Origin: WHTX01 sp038255145
Lineage (GTDB): Bacteria; Actinomycetota; Acidimicrobiia; Acidimicrobiales; CAIXPF01
Assembly (NCBI GenBank): GCA_038255145.1
Contig: JBBSLP010000067.1
Location: 1-33,506, forward strand
Direction of reading: 5' to 3'
DNA length: 33,506 bases
Made by a program: the position numbers and the translations under genes. Shown here in pieces: positions 15,667 to 22,826 of this stretch (its first letter is position 1; each line of letters opens with the position of its first letter). A model generated the notes under the pieces. It worked only from the letters and a program-made list of their open reading frames with translations. It was not told the DNA's origin and did no database searches.

Positions 15667-17126
15667 CGACGACGCCGGTGACGACGACGGAGCGGGGGGA
15701 CATGGGCAAGCTGGAACGAAGCGACGTGCAGGGCCTTGTCGTCAGTGGGTACGCGGCCATGCACCACGCCCGCTACCTGCTGCTACGGGTCGTGGATCCC
15801 GTCATGGCCCGGCGTTGGCTGGGTCGCCTGGCCGACCGGATCACCAACAGCGAGGCCCCCGGCCGACGTCGGTGCACCAACGTCGCCCTGACCGCGGCGG
15901 GGCTGGCCGCGTTGGGGTTGGACGAGCACGAGCTCGGCACGTTCGCCGTGCCCTTCCAGGAGGGGATGACCGCACCCCACCGCCAACGGGCCCTGGGCGA
16001 CGTGGGCGCCAGCGACCCCGCCACCTGGGCCTGGGGCGGCAGCCACGGCGGTGACGGCCGCTGCTCCGCCGCCGACCTGCACGTGCTGTTGCTGCTCTTC
16101 GCCCCCGACGAGAGGACCATGGCCGACGTCGAGGCCGACGAGCGGGCGGCCCTCGAGGCCGACGGTGGGCTGGAGGTGGTCCTGTCCCTGGTCCCCGAAC
16201 CTCTCCCCGGGCGGCTCAGCGTGGGCAAGTTCGGGGTCGAGCACTTCGGCTTCGCCGACGGTCTCTCCCAGCCGACGATCGCCGAGGGCGACGACGGGTC
16301 CGACCCAGGTCGCGGGCGCGGCCAGCCGGCACCCATCGCCGCGGGCGAGTTCGTCCTCGGCTACCGAAACGGCTACGGCAGGCTGACGCCCTGGCCCGAG
16401 CTGAGGGGACCGGCGGGTCCCCGCCCCGACTTCGGCCGCAACGGGACCTACCTGGTCTTCCGTCAGTTGGCCCAGGACGTGGCCGGCTTCTGGTCCTTCC
16501 TCGACCAGGCCACCAGGGAGGATGACGACGAGCCCAGTTGGGCGCGCATGGACGCCCTGGCCGCCAAGGTGGTGGGTCGCTGGCGCAGCGGTGCCCCTGT
16601 CGTGCGCAGCCCCCACGCCGACGATCCCTCCCTGGCCACCGCCAACGACTTCGGCTACGCCGGGCCCGATCCCCACGGGGAACGCTGCCCCTTCGGTGCC
16701 CACATCCGCCGGACCAACCCCCGTGACGTGCTCGGGTCCGCAGGTCCGGCCAAGGCCCGAGAACTGTCCGACCTGCACCGCCTGATCCGCCGGGGACGGG
16801 TGTACGGGCCCGCTCTCGACGACGTGTTGGGCGGAGACGACGGCCGTGACCGGGGCCTCATGTTCATGGCCCTCAACGCCAACATCGAGCGTCAGTTCGA
16901 GTTCGTGCAGAACACGTGGTGCAACAACCCCAAGTTCGCCGGCCTCTACCACGAGCAGGACCCCCTGCTGGGCAACCCCGCCCCCGGCCAGGGCACCTTC
17001 ACCGTCCAGGACCGCCCCTACGCCCGCAGGGTGCGGGGGCTGTCCGGCTTCGTCACCGTGCGGGGCGGGGCCTACCTGTTCCTGCCCGCCATCAGCGCCC
17101 TGCGCCACCTCGCGTCCCGAGGGTGA
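15663..17126 (+). CDS. DyP-type heme peroxidase
   Basis: A dye-decolorizing-type peroxidase of 487 residues, using H2O2 to oxidise substrates. The family GXXDG motif is GFADG at 196-200 with the distal Asp199. The proximal heme histidine is His347 in CPFGAHIRRTNPR, and the NGTYLVFRQLAQDV segment (260-273) precedes it as expected. The C-terminal GTFTVQDRPYARRVRGLSGFVTVRGGAYLF block is also family-typical. No signal peptide, Tat motif or encapsulin-targeting tail is visible, so the protein is probably cytoplasmic, or held at the membrane by the partner gene just upstream, with which it overlaps by 4 nt. The GTG start at 15663 was chosen for that coupling; an ATG at 15702 is possible. Confidence 0.93.
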   Translation: MTTTPVTTTERGDMGKLERSDVQGLVVSGYAAMHHARYLLLRVVDPVMARRWLGRLADRITNSEAPGRRRCTNVALTAAGLAALGLDEHELGTFAVPFQEGMTAPHRQRALGDVGASDPATWAWGGSHGGDGRCSAADLHVLLLLFAPDERTMADVEADERAALEADGGLEVVLSLVPEPLPGRLSVGKFGVEHFGFADGLSQPTIAEGDDGSDPGRGRGQPAPIAAGEFVLGYRNGYGRLTPWPELRGPAGPRPDFGRNGTYLVFRQLAQDVAGFWSFLDQATREDDDEPSWARMDALAAKVVGRWRSGAPVVRSPHADDPSLATANDFGYAGPDPHGERCPFGAHIRRTNPRDVLGSAGPAKARELSDLHRLIRRGRVYGPALDDVLGGDDGRDRGLMFMALNANIERQFEFVQNTWCNNPKFAGLYHEQDPLLGNPAPGQGTFTVQDRPYARRVRGLSGFVTVRGGAYLFLPAISALRHLASRG

Positions 17127-17182
17127 GCAAGGGAGCGGGCACGGGCGGGCGCGGCACCCCTCCGATACGCGAGGCTGGCGCC

Positions 17183-18037
17183 ATGACCGTGGTGTGGCGA
17201 CAGGAACCTCCGAAGCTGCGTCACCCCATCCTCGTGGTGGGCTTCGAGGGGTGGTTCGACGTGGCCAAGGGGGCGACGGGGGCCCTCGACTGGCTGGCCG
17301 ACCACCTCGATGCCGACGACGTGGCCGGCATCGACCCCGAGCCCTACTTCGACTTCACCGCCCGTCGCCCCACCGTGCGCCTCGACGGCGGCGAGCGGGT
17401 CATCGACTGGCCCCGCAACGAGATCCGCGCCATCCGGCTCGAGGACCAGGGTCACGACCTGCTGCTGCTGGCCGGCACCGAGCCCCACCTGCGCTGGCGC
17501 ACGTTCAGCGAGGACCTGGTCGAGGTGGCCAAGGCTACCCGGGCCGAGCTGGTGATCACGTTGGGATCCATGGCCGAGGCCGTGCCCCACACCCGCCCGC
17601 CCGAGGTGAAGGGCAGCTCTACCCAGGCCGCGCTGGCCACCCGCCTGGGCCTGGGCAGCCCCACGTACCAGGGGCCCACCGGCATCATCGGGGTGCTGCA
17701 CGACACCCTGGACCGCGAGCGCATCCCCGTCATCTCCCTGCGGGTCGGGGTCCCCCACTACGTCAGCGGGCCACCCAACCCCCGGGCCATGCGCTCCATC
17801 CTCGAACACCTCCAGCACGTGACCGGGGTGACCACCAACGCCTCGGGCCTCGACGGGCTGGTGGCCGAGTGGCAGGAACAGGTCAACTCGGCCGTGGCCG
17901 AGGACAGCGAGGCGTCGTCCTACGTGCGTCAGCTCGAACGCCAGGTCGACGAGCGGTTGAGCGAGGACCTGCCCAGCGGCGACGACCTGGCCGCCGAGTT
18001 CGAGCGGTTCCTCGAGGAACGCCGCGACGAGGACTAG
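17183..18037 (+). CDS. PAC2 family protein
   Basis: A 284-residue protein of the PAC2 family (named from the eukaryotic proteasome assembly chaperone 2). The core is ILVVGFEGWFDVAKGATGAL near residues 16-35, a PYFDFTARRPTVRLD strand near 57-71, then LVITLGSMAEAVPHTRPP and GPTGIIGVLHDTL, and VISLRVGVPHYVSGPPNPRA. Its C-terminus is charged and helical (EASSYVRQLERQVDERLSEDLP to the end). Actinobacterial PAC2 proteins are known as conserved hypotheticals, sometimes near the proteasome, but no proteasome gene is here. The ATG at 17183 gives the common N-terminus; an upstream open frame overlaps the peroxidase gene and is not homologous. Followed 6 nt later by a methyltransferase-like gene. Confidence 0.88.
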   Translation: MTVVWRQEPPKLRHPILVVGFEGWFDVAKGATGALDWLADHLDADDVAGIDPEPYFDFTARRPTVRLDGGERVIDWPRNEIRAIRLEDQGHDLLLLAGTEPHLRWRTFSEDLVEVAKATRAELVITLGSMAEAVPHTRPPEVKGSSTQAALATRLGLGSPTYQGPTGIIGVLHDTLDRERIPVISLRVGVPHYVSGPPNPRAMRSILEHLQHVTGVTTNASGLDGLVAEWQEQVNSAVAEDSEASSYVRQLERQVDERLSEDLPSGDDLAAEFERFLEERRDED

Positions 18038-18043
18038 CGGTCG

Positions 18044-18748
18044 ATGGTCACGCCGCTCCGCGGTGACCCGCTCGACCTGACCGACTGGATCCTCGACGCG
18101 CTCGCCCCCGCCCCCGAGGGCCCCGCCCTGGTGGTGGGTGACGACCATCGCCGCCTGGTCAGCCGGCTGCGGCGTCGCTGCCCGGCCGCCTGCGTCACCC
18201 AGGTGGTGAGCCGGCGGGCCTTCGCCCTGCCCGGCCAGCTGGTAGTGAGCCGCCACGACGCCCTGGCCGTGCGCCCCTGCCTGGCCGCCGCCGTTTTGGC
18301 CACCCCCGATGTGGTGCTGGCCTTGGCCGCCCCCGAACTGGCCCGGGTGCTGCGGGCGGACGGCCGGGTCGCGGTCGTGGTCGAGGGACCCCGCCACCTG
18401 CACGAGCTGGCCGAGCTCATCGTGCAGGCCACCGGCACCCGCCTCCCCGAACCCCCCTCCCACGACGTGGCCGCGGCGGCCGCGGCCCTGGCCCCGTGGC
18501 TGGTGGTCGACGACGTGGTCGAGCGGCGCGAGGTGCTGCACCTGACCGACCCCCGCCCCGTGCTCGGCGCCGTGCAGGCGTTGCGGCCCCAGCTCCTGGG
18601 CCGGTTGTCGAGCTTCACCAACTGGACCACGGCCATGGCCCGCCTGGGAGCCCAGGGTCGGCGGATGGTGGACACCTCGGGTGGGTTGTCCATGACCCTC
18701 GACGTTGCCGTGCTGCGCTGTCGGGCCGCGGTGCCCATGGCCTCGTGA
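18044..18748 (+). CDS. Hypothetical protein, possible degenerate class I methyltransferase
   Basis: A 234-residue protein of unknown function that overlaps by 4 nt (GTGA) the methyltransferase gene downstream and starts 6 nt after PAC2. The segment GPALVVGDDHRRLVSRLRRR at 26-45 could correspond to motif I of a Rossmann-like methyltransferase, and VLALAAPELARVLRADGRVAVVVEG at 91-115 resembles the motif IV-V strand-helix-strand of that fold. The usual glycine-rich GxGxG motif is absent. The C-terminal LSSFTNWTTAMARLGAQGRRM is unmatched. It may be a non-catalytic partner of the next gene; that is inferred from coupling and length. Confidence 0.6.
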   Translation: MVTPLRGDPLDLTDWILDALAPAPEGPALVVGDDHRRLVSRLRRRCPAACVTQVVSRRAFALPGQLVVSRHDALAVRPCLAAAVLATPDVVLALAAPELARVLRADGRVAVVVEGPRHLHELAELIVQATGTRLPEPPSHDVAAAAAALAPWLVVDDVVERREVLHLTDPRPVLGAVQALRPQLLGRLSSFTNWTTAMARLGAQGRRMVDTSGGLSMTLDVAVLRCRAAVPMAS

Positions 18749-19386
18749 CCGACCCCGACGCGGTGGGCGACCCCTACGCCGCCTTCCCGCCCGGCTTCTT
18801 CGACCGGGCCGACGACAGCGACGACGGCGGCTTCTACGGGGTGCCCCGCCTGGTCACGCACATCGACGACGGGGCCATCGCCGCCGTGGGTGCCACCTAC
18901 GAGGAGCTGATCTCCACCGACGCCGAGGTCCTCGACCTGATGTCGTCGTGGGTGTCCCACTTCACCCGCCCGCCGTCCCGCCTGGTGGTGCTGGGCATGA
19001 GCGCCCCCGAACTGGACGCCAACGCCGCCGCCGACGAACGGGTGGTGCGGGACCTGAACCGCGACCCCACCCTGCCCTTCGACGACGGCACCTTCGACGC
19101 CGTCGTCTGCTGCGTCTCGGTCGACTACCTGGTGCGTCCGCTGGAGGTGTTCGACGAGGTGGCCCGGGTCCTGCGACCGGGTGGACCGTTCATCTGCACG
19201 TTCTCCAACCGGTGCTTCCCCACCAAGGCCATCCGCGGCTGGTTGGCCAGCGACGACGAGGCCCACGTGGCCATCGTCGGCGCCTACTTCCACGCCACGG
19301 ACGGCTTCGGGCCGCCCCAGGCCCAGCGCCGCCCCACCCCCCGGGGTGGTGACCCGCTCTACGCGGTGTGGTCCCGACGCAGCTGA
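18745..19386 (+). CDS. SAM-dependent methyltransferase (Methyltransf_11-like)
   Basis: A 213-residue class I methyltransferase-like protein starting at a GTG that overlaps the preceding stop. The recognisable core is LPFDDGTFDAVVCCVSVDYLVRPLEVF around residues 111-137 and EVARVLRPGGPFICTFSNRCFP at about 139-160, as in Methyltransf_11 proteins. The motif I region, RLVVLGMSAPELDAN, is weaker than usual because the GxGxG loop is replaced by GMSAPE. The C-terminus ends GDPLYAVWSRRS. The substrate is unknown. The gene converges with the folate cyclo-ligase 31 nt downstream. Confidence 0.78.
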   Translation: MTDPDAVGDPYAAFPPGFFDRADDSDDGGFYGVPRLVTHIDDGAIAAVGATYEELISTDAEVLDLMSSWVSHFTRPPSRLVVLGMSAPELDANAAADERVVRDLNRDPTLPFDDGTFDAVVCCVSVDYLVRPLEVFDEVARVLRPGGPFICTFSNRCFPTKAIRGWLASDDEAHVAIVGAYFHATDGFGPPQAQRRPTPRGGDPLYAVWSRRS

Positions 19387-19417
19387 GCCCCACGCTGGGC
19401 CCCCACCCCGGCACTGG

Positions 19418-20017
19418 TCAGGCCCCGGTGGCGGGAGCAGGCGGTGCCGTGGCCGAGGGGCGTAGGCCGGTCTCGGTGACCAGGAGGTCCACGGGCCGGT
19501 CGTGGACATCGACGGGCAGCCGCCCTGCGGGAACCACCAGGGCCTCGGCGGTGACTCCGATGCTGGTGGCCCCGGTCAGGCGGGCCAGCAGCCGGTCGTA
19601 GTAACCCCCGCCGTGTCCCAGCCGACGGCCTTCGACATCGAAGGCCAGACCGGGCGCCAACACCACGCCGATGGCACCATCCGCCACCACGGCCGCGTCG
19701 GCCACGGCCTGGGCGAACCCCAGGCGGTGCACCTCCCGGGGGGCGTCGACCGGGTGCAGGGTCAACCGGCCCCCGGGTTCCGCCCGGGTCACGGCGAAGC
19801 GGTGCCCGACGAGACGGGCCTCTCCCACCAGGGGTTCGACGTCGATCTCGACGGCGGTGGCCAGGTAGAGCAGCACCGTGGTCGGGGGACGGTGGGCCAA
19901 CCACGTGGCCAGGTGGGCCCGCACCGCCGAGCCGATGACCGCCACATCGAGGGCGAGCCGCGCCTGGCGGGCCGCGGCGCGCCACCCGGCCTTGGGCGTG
20001 CCTTCAGCAGGCCACAT
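19418..20017 (-). CDS. 5-formyltetrahydrofolate cyclo-ligase family protein
   Basis: Catalyses the ATP-dependent conversion of 5-formyltetrahydrofolate to 5,10-methenyltetrahydrofolate, recycling folate. The signature LGHGGGYYDRLL is present, together with the DGAIGVVLAPGLAFDVEGRR strand and loop before it, and a C-terminal GVTAEALVVPAGRLPVDVHD with DLLVTET. With the ATG at 20017 the protein has 199 residues, the usual family size, and the N-terminal helix RAAARQARLALDVAVIG is in place. The start overlaps the stop of the EEP-fold gene (20004) by 14 nt, so the two are translationally linked. No other folate gene is nearby. Confidence 0.88.
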   Translation of the reverse strand: MWPAEGTPKAGWRAAARQARLALDVAVIGSAVRAHLATWLAHRPPTTVLLYLATAVEIDVEPLVGEARLVGHRFAVTRAEPGGRLTLHPVDAPREVHRLGFAQAVADAAVVADGAIGVVLAPGLAFDVEGRRLGHGGGYYDRLLARLTGATSIGVTAEALVVPAGRLPVDVHDRPVDLLVTETGLRPSATAPPAPATGA

Positions 20018-20729
20018 CGAAGGGGTCGAACCTCGAGAAGGGGTCGGTGGCGAACGCGTCGAGGCTGCAGGCGTCGAGGTCGAGGACGAAGGGCCGATGT
20101 TCGGCCAGGCCGGCCCCGTCCGCCGACGTGACCCGCACCCTGCCCCCCAACGTCGGGCTGGCGAAGGCCCGATCCCCACGCGACGACGGTCCTTCCGCCG
20201 ACCACGGTCCCCGCACCACCCGGGACAGGTCGTGCCAACCGTCGAGCCGTTCGCCACCGGCGGCGACGCCGGGCGCCCCACCCGGGAACGCCTCGGGGAA
20301 GCTGCCACAGAGCAGCGCCGGCCGGTCGCGCCAGTCGGCCACGGCCCCGGCCAACCAGTCCCACCAGGCCCGACGGGCCCCGACGCTGGCCGGGTCGCCC
20401 TGGCCGATGGGTCCGTGCACGGCGCCGAGCTCGAAGGGCAGGCCCTCGACGTGCAGCCAGCTGGCAGGAACGGGAGAGCCCTCGACGAGCCCCACGGTGA
20501 CGGGCCCGGTCGAGGCGACCAGCAGCCCGGTGCCCCGGGACGGGGGGTCGACGGCCACCTGGTGACCGTAGCCCGCCTCGTCGAGGTGACCCCGCAGCTT
20601 GGCCGCATCCCCCTCCGAGCGGACCCCGCTCACCACCGCCACCTCGGCGCGCAGCGCCACCAGTCGCTCGACGATGCCAGCGGAGCGAGGTGCTCCGCCG
20701 GCGCGGATGTTCCACGCCACCACTCGCAT
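20004..20729 (-). CDS. Endonuclease/exonuclease/phosphatase-fold protein with degenerate active site
   Basis: A 241-residue protein that reads like a member of the EEP superfamily: VVAWNIRAGG at 3-12, VAVVSGVRSEGD near 30-41, PALLCGSFPEAF at 137-148 and LAEHRPFVLDL at 208-218, in the standard order. The residues that coordinate metal in active relatives are changed. The expected glutamate after LQ is Gly35, GDFN is GSFP (142-145) and the SDH motif is AEH (209-211). The asparagine of WNI (Asn7) and the final His are kept. The fold is likely but catalysis is not. It is coupled to the folate cyclo-ligase and divergent from the leuA leader. Calling it a pseudoenzyme is inference from motif loss. 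Confidence 0.7.
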   Translation of the reverse strand: MRVVAWNIRAGGAPRSAGIVERLVALRAEVAVVSGVRSEGDAAKLRGHLDEAGYGHQVAVDPPSRGTGLLVASTGPVTVGLVEGSPVPASWLHVEGLPFELGAVHGPIGQGDPASVGARRAWWDWLAGAVADWRDRPALLCGSFPEAFPGGAPGVAAGGERLDGWHDLSRVVRGPWSAEGPSSRGDRAFASPTLGGRVRVTSADGAGLAEHRPFVLDLDACSLDAFATDPFSRFDPFDVAC

Positions 20730-20773
20730 GGGGGCCAGTCGAACACCGCAGCTCCGGGGGCGCCATGAGGTAG

Positions 20774-20804
20774 TTGACCTGTAGCGAGTGGGGGACGGTA
20801 AGGT
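20774..20804 (+). promoter_or_regulatory. Probable leuA leader promoter
   Basis: A -35-like TTGACC (20774-20779) and a -10-like TAAGGT (20799-20804, matching TANNNT) are separated by 19 nt. The -10 ends 9 nt before the leader ATG, so transcription would begin almost at the leader peptide start codon, an arrangement known for leaderless actinobacterial transcripts. The 19-nt spacer is longer than ideal. Confidence 0.55.
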
Positions 20805-20813
20805 AGGCGGCGT

Positions 20814-20855
20814 ATGACCAGCGCCGTCGCGATCCTGGGCCTCCTCCTCGAATAG
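20814..20855 (+). CDS. Leucine leader peptide of leuA (13 aa)
   Basis: A 13-codon open frame reading MTSAVAILGLLLE, stop TAG at 20853-20855. Six of 13 residues are Val, Ile or Leu, with three consecutive CTC leucine codons (20841-20849) just before the stop. It lies 159 nt ahead of the leuA ATG and is followed directly by two hairpins. This is the classical composition of an attenuation leader peptide: ribosome stalling at scarce leucyl-tRNA would change which hairpin forms. Confidence 0.8.
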   Translation: MTSAVAILGLLLE

Positions 20856-20879
20856 GCGAACACCACATAGGTGTTCGCC
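20855..20879 (+). promoter_or_regulatory. First hairpin of the leuA attenuator
   Basis: Perfect 10-bp arms GGCGAACACC (20855-20864) and GGTGTTCGCC (20870-20879) with a 5-nt loop, starting at the last base of the leader stop codon. Its 3' arm can also pair imperfectly with the first bases of the next stem (GTTC 20873-20876 with GAAC 20881-20884), which would be the anti-terminator form when a ribosome stalls on the Leu codons. Confidence 0.75.
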
Positions 20880-20921
20880 GGAACCTCCTGCGCCTCGTGG
20901 CGGGGAGGTTCCTCTGGTTTT
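20880..20921 (+). terminator. Rho-independent terminator of the leuA attenuator
   Basis: Arms GGAACCTCC (20880-20888) and GGAGGTTCC (20904-20912) with an inner CGCC/GGCG stem give a strong hairpin immediately after the first one. It is followed by TCTGGTTTT, one of the few real T-rich tails in this window. Position between leader peptide and leuA marks it as the attenuator. Confidence 0.78.
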
Positions 20922-21013
20922 CGGGCTGGGTTTCCAGACGCAACAGCACGGGCCGCCACCAGGTGGTCGATGACGACGAGAGCACGCACGACGCGAGGGA
21001 AGGAACCAGCCAG

Positions 21014-22717
21014 ATGGCAGCCGAAGTGGTGACGCCGAACAAGATGCCCTTCGAGAAGTACCGGCCGTTCCCGCCCCTCCTCCTCACCGACCGGACCTGG
21101 CCCGACCGCACCATCACCACCGCGCCCACCTGGTGCTCGGTCGACCTGCGCGACGGCAACCAGGCCCTGATCAACCCCATGGATGCCGAACGCAAGCGCC
21201 GGCTGTGGGATCTGCTGGTCAAGGTGGGCTTCAAGGAGATCGAGGTCGGCTTCCCGGCCGCTTCCCAGACCGACTTCGACTTCGTGCGCCAGCTCATCGA
21301 GGGTGACCTGATCCCCGCCGACGTCACCATCCAGGTGCTCACCCAGGCCCGACCCGAGCTGATCGAGCGCACGTTCGAGTCCATCCAGGGGGCACGGCGG
21401 GCCATCGTGCACCTGTACAACTCCACGTCCACCCTGCAGCGCCGGGTCGTCTTCGGCCTCGACGAGGCGGGGATCATCGACATCGCCGTGCAGGGCGCCC
21501 AGCTGTGCCGCAAGTTCGCCGCTCAGCTGCCCGACACCGAGATCGTGTGGGAGTACTCGCCCGAGTCCTTCACCGGGACCGAGATGCCCTTCGCCAAGGA
21601 GATCTGCGAAGCGGTGATGGACGTCTACGAGCCCGACGACGATCACCCCATCATCCTCAACCTGCCAGCCACGGTGGAGTCCTCGACGGCCAACATCTAC
21701 GGCGACCAGATCGAGTGGTTCCTGCGCCACGTGCGCAACCGCTCGGCCATCATCCTGTCGCTGCACCCCCACAACGACCGGGGGACGGCCGTGGCCGCCA
21801 CCGAGTTCGGGCTGATGGCGGGGGCCGACCGGGTCGAGGGCACCATGTTCGGCAACGGTGAGCGCACCGGCAACGTCGACGTGTGCACCCTGGCCCTGAA
21901 CCTGTTCACCCAGGGCGTCGATCCCAAGCTGGACCTGTCCGACATCGACGGGTCCAAGCGCATCGTCGAGTACTGCAACCAGCTGCCCGTCCACCCCCGC
22001 CACCCGTGGGCCGGCGAGCTCGTCTACACCGCCTTCAGCGGCTCGCACCAGGACGCCATCAAGAAGGGCTTCAACGCCCTACCCCCCGACTACGACATGT
22101 GGGAGGTGCCCTACCTGCCCGTGGACCCCGCCCACCTGGGCCGCAGCTACGAGGCCGTGATCAGGGTCAACAGCCAGTCGGGCAAGGGCGGGGTGAGCTT
22201 CGTGCTGCTGCACGAGTACAACCTCGACCTGCCCCGGGGCATGCAGGTCGAGTTCAGCAACCGCATCCAGGGCATCACCGACGAGACGTCGGAGGAGATC
22301 ACCTCCCTGGAGATCCACCGCGAGTTCCAGCAGCGGTACCTCGAGCTGCGCTCTCCCCTCGAACTGCTGTCACACCGTTACAGCACCGACACAGCCGAGA
22401 CAGAGAAGACGGAGCTCGTGGCCCGGGTGCGGTGGTGGGGTGAAGAGCGTCACATCACGGGCGTGGGCAATGGCCCCATCGACGCCTTCGTCCACTCCCT
22501 CGACGAGCTGGGCATGCACCTGCGCCTCACCGGTTATGCCGAGCACGCCATCGAGCGGGGCTCCGATGCCCAAGCGGCGGCCTACATCGAGCTGGAGACC
22601 GTCGATGAGCTGCGCTTCTGGGGCTGTGGCATCAACCAGAGCATCGTCACCGCCTCGCTTGCGGCCGTCGTGAGCGCGGCCAACAACGGCGCCGCCAGCG
22701 CCGGCGTCGGCGCCTAG
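21014..22717 (+). CDS. leuA: 2-isopropylmalate synthase
   Basis: First committed step of leucine synthesis: condenses acetyl-CoA with 2-oxoisovalerate. The ATG at 21014 gives 567 residues, the length of type-2 LeuA. It is preceded by a GGGAAGGA ribosome binding site; a longer GTG start at 20897 lies inside the terminator hairpin and is rejected. Catalytic-domain motifs are SVDLRDGNQAL near the N-terminus, LHPHNDRGTAV with its two metal-binding histidines, and GNGERTGNVDVCTLALN. The C-terminal part (from about residue 450) is the LeuA regulatory dimer domain, for example ITGVGNGPIDAFVHSL, where leucine feedback is known to act. Expression is likely controlled by the upstream attenuator. A 15-bp hairpin follows the gene. 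Confidence 0.95.
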   Translation: MAAEVVTPNKMPFEKYRPFPPLLLTDRTWPDRTITTAPTWCSVDLRDGNQALINPMDAERKRRLWDLLVKVGFKEIEVGFPAASQTDFDFVRQLIEGDLIPADVTIQVLTQARPELIERTFESIQGARRAIVHLYNSTSTLQRRVVFGLDEAGIIDIAVQGAQLCRKFAAQLPDTEIVWEYSPESFTGTEMPFAKEICEAVMDVYEPDDDHPIILNLPATVESSTANIYGDQIEWFLRHVRNRSAIILSLHPHNDRGTAVAATEFGLMAGADRVEGTMFGNGERTGNVDVCTLALNLFTQGVDPKLDLSDIDGSKRIVEYCNQLPVHPRHPWAGELVYTAFSGSHQDAIKKGFNALPPDYDMWEVPYLPVDPAHLGRSYEAVIRVNSQSGKGGVSFVLLHEYNLDLPRGMQVEFSNRIQGITDETSEEITSLEIHREFQQRYLELRSPLELLSHRYSTDTAETEKTELVARVRWWGEERHITGVGNGPIDAFVHSLDELGMHLRLTGYAEHAIERGSDAQAAAYIELETVDELRFWGCGINQSIVTASLAAVVSAANNGAASAGVGA

Positions 22718-22752
22718 CACCGCTACTCCTGGACGACCTGTCCACCGTCTCC

Positions 22753-22787
22753 CGGGGTGGCCCGGCCCCCGTGGCCGGGCCACCCCG
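22753..22787 (+). terminator. Strong hairpin terminator after leuA
   Basis: A perfect 15-bp stem pairs 22753-22767 with 22773-22787 around a 5-nt loop (CCCGT). It starts 35 nt after the leuA stop. There is no U tract, so it fits the tail-less terminators common in high-GC Gram-positives. Confidence 0.75.
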
Positions 22788-22826
22788 CGCTCTGGTCCGT
22801 TCGAACATGACGATACGATTGCGACG

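Noticed and set aside
17085..17126. Possible encapsulin-targeting tail at the end of the DyP peroxidase
   Set aside because: The C-terminus ends ISALRHLASRG, without the usual Gly-Ser-Leu targeting pattern, and no encapsulin shell gene is present.
20897..21013. Longer leuA N-terminus from the GTG at 20897
   Set aside because: This start lies inside the terminator hairpin of the attenuator, and the added residues have no homology; a good ribosome binding site precedes the ATG at 21014.
22795..22806. GTTCGAAC resembling a tRNA T-loop
   Set aside because: There is no acceptor, D or anticodon stem around it; it lies just before the first SGNH gene.
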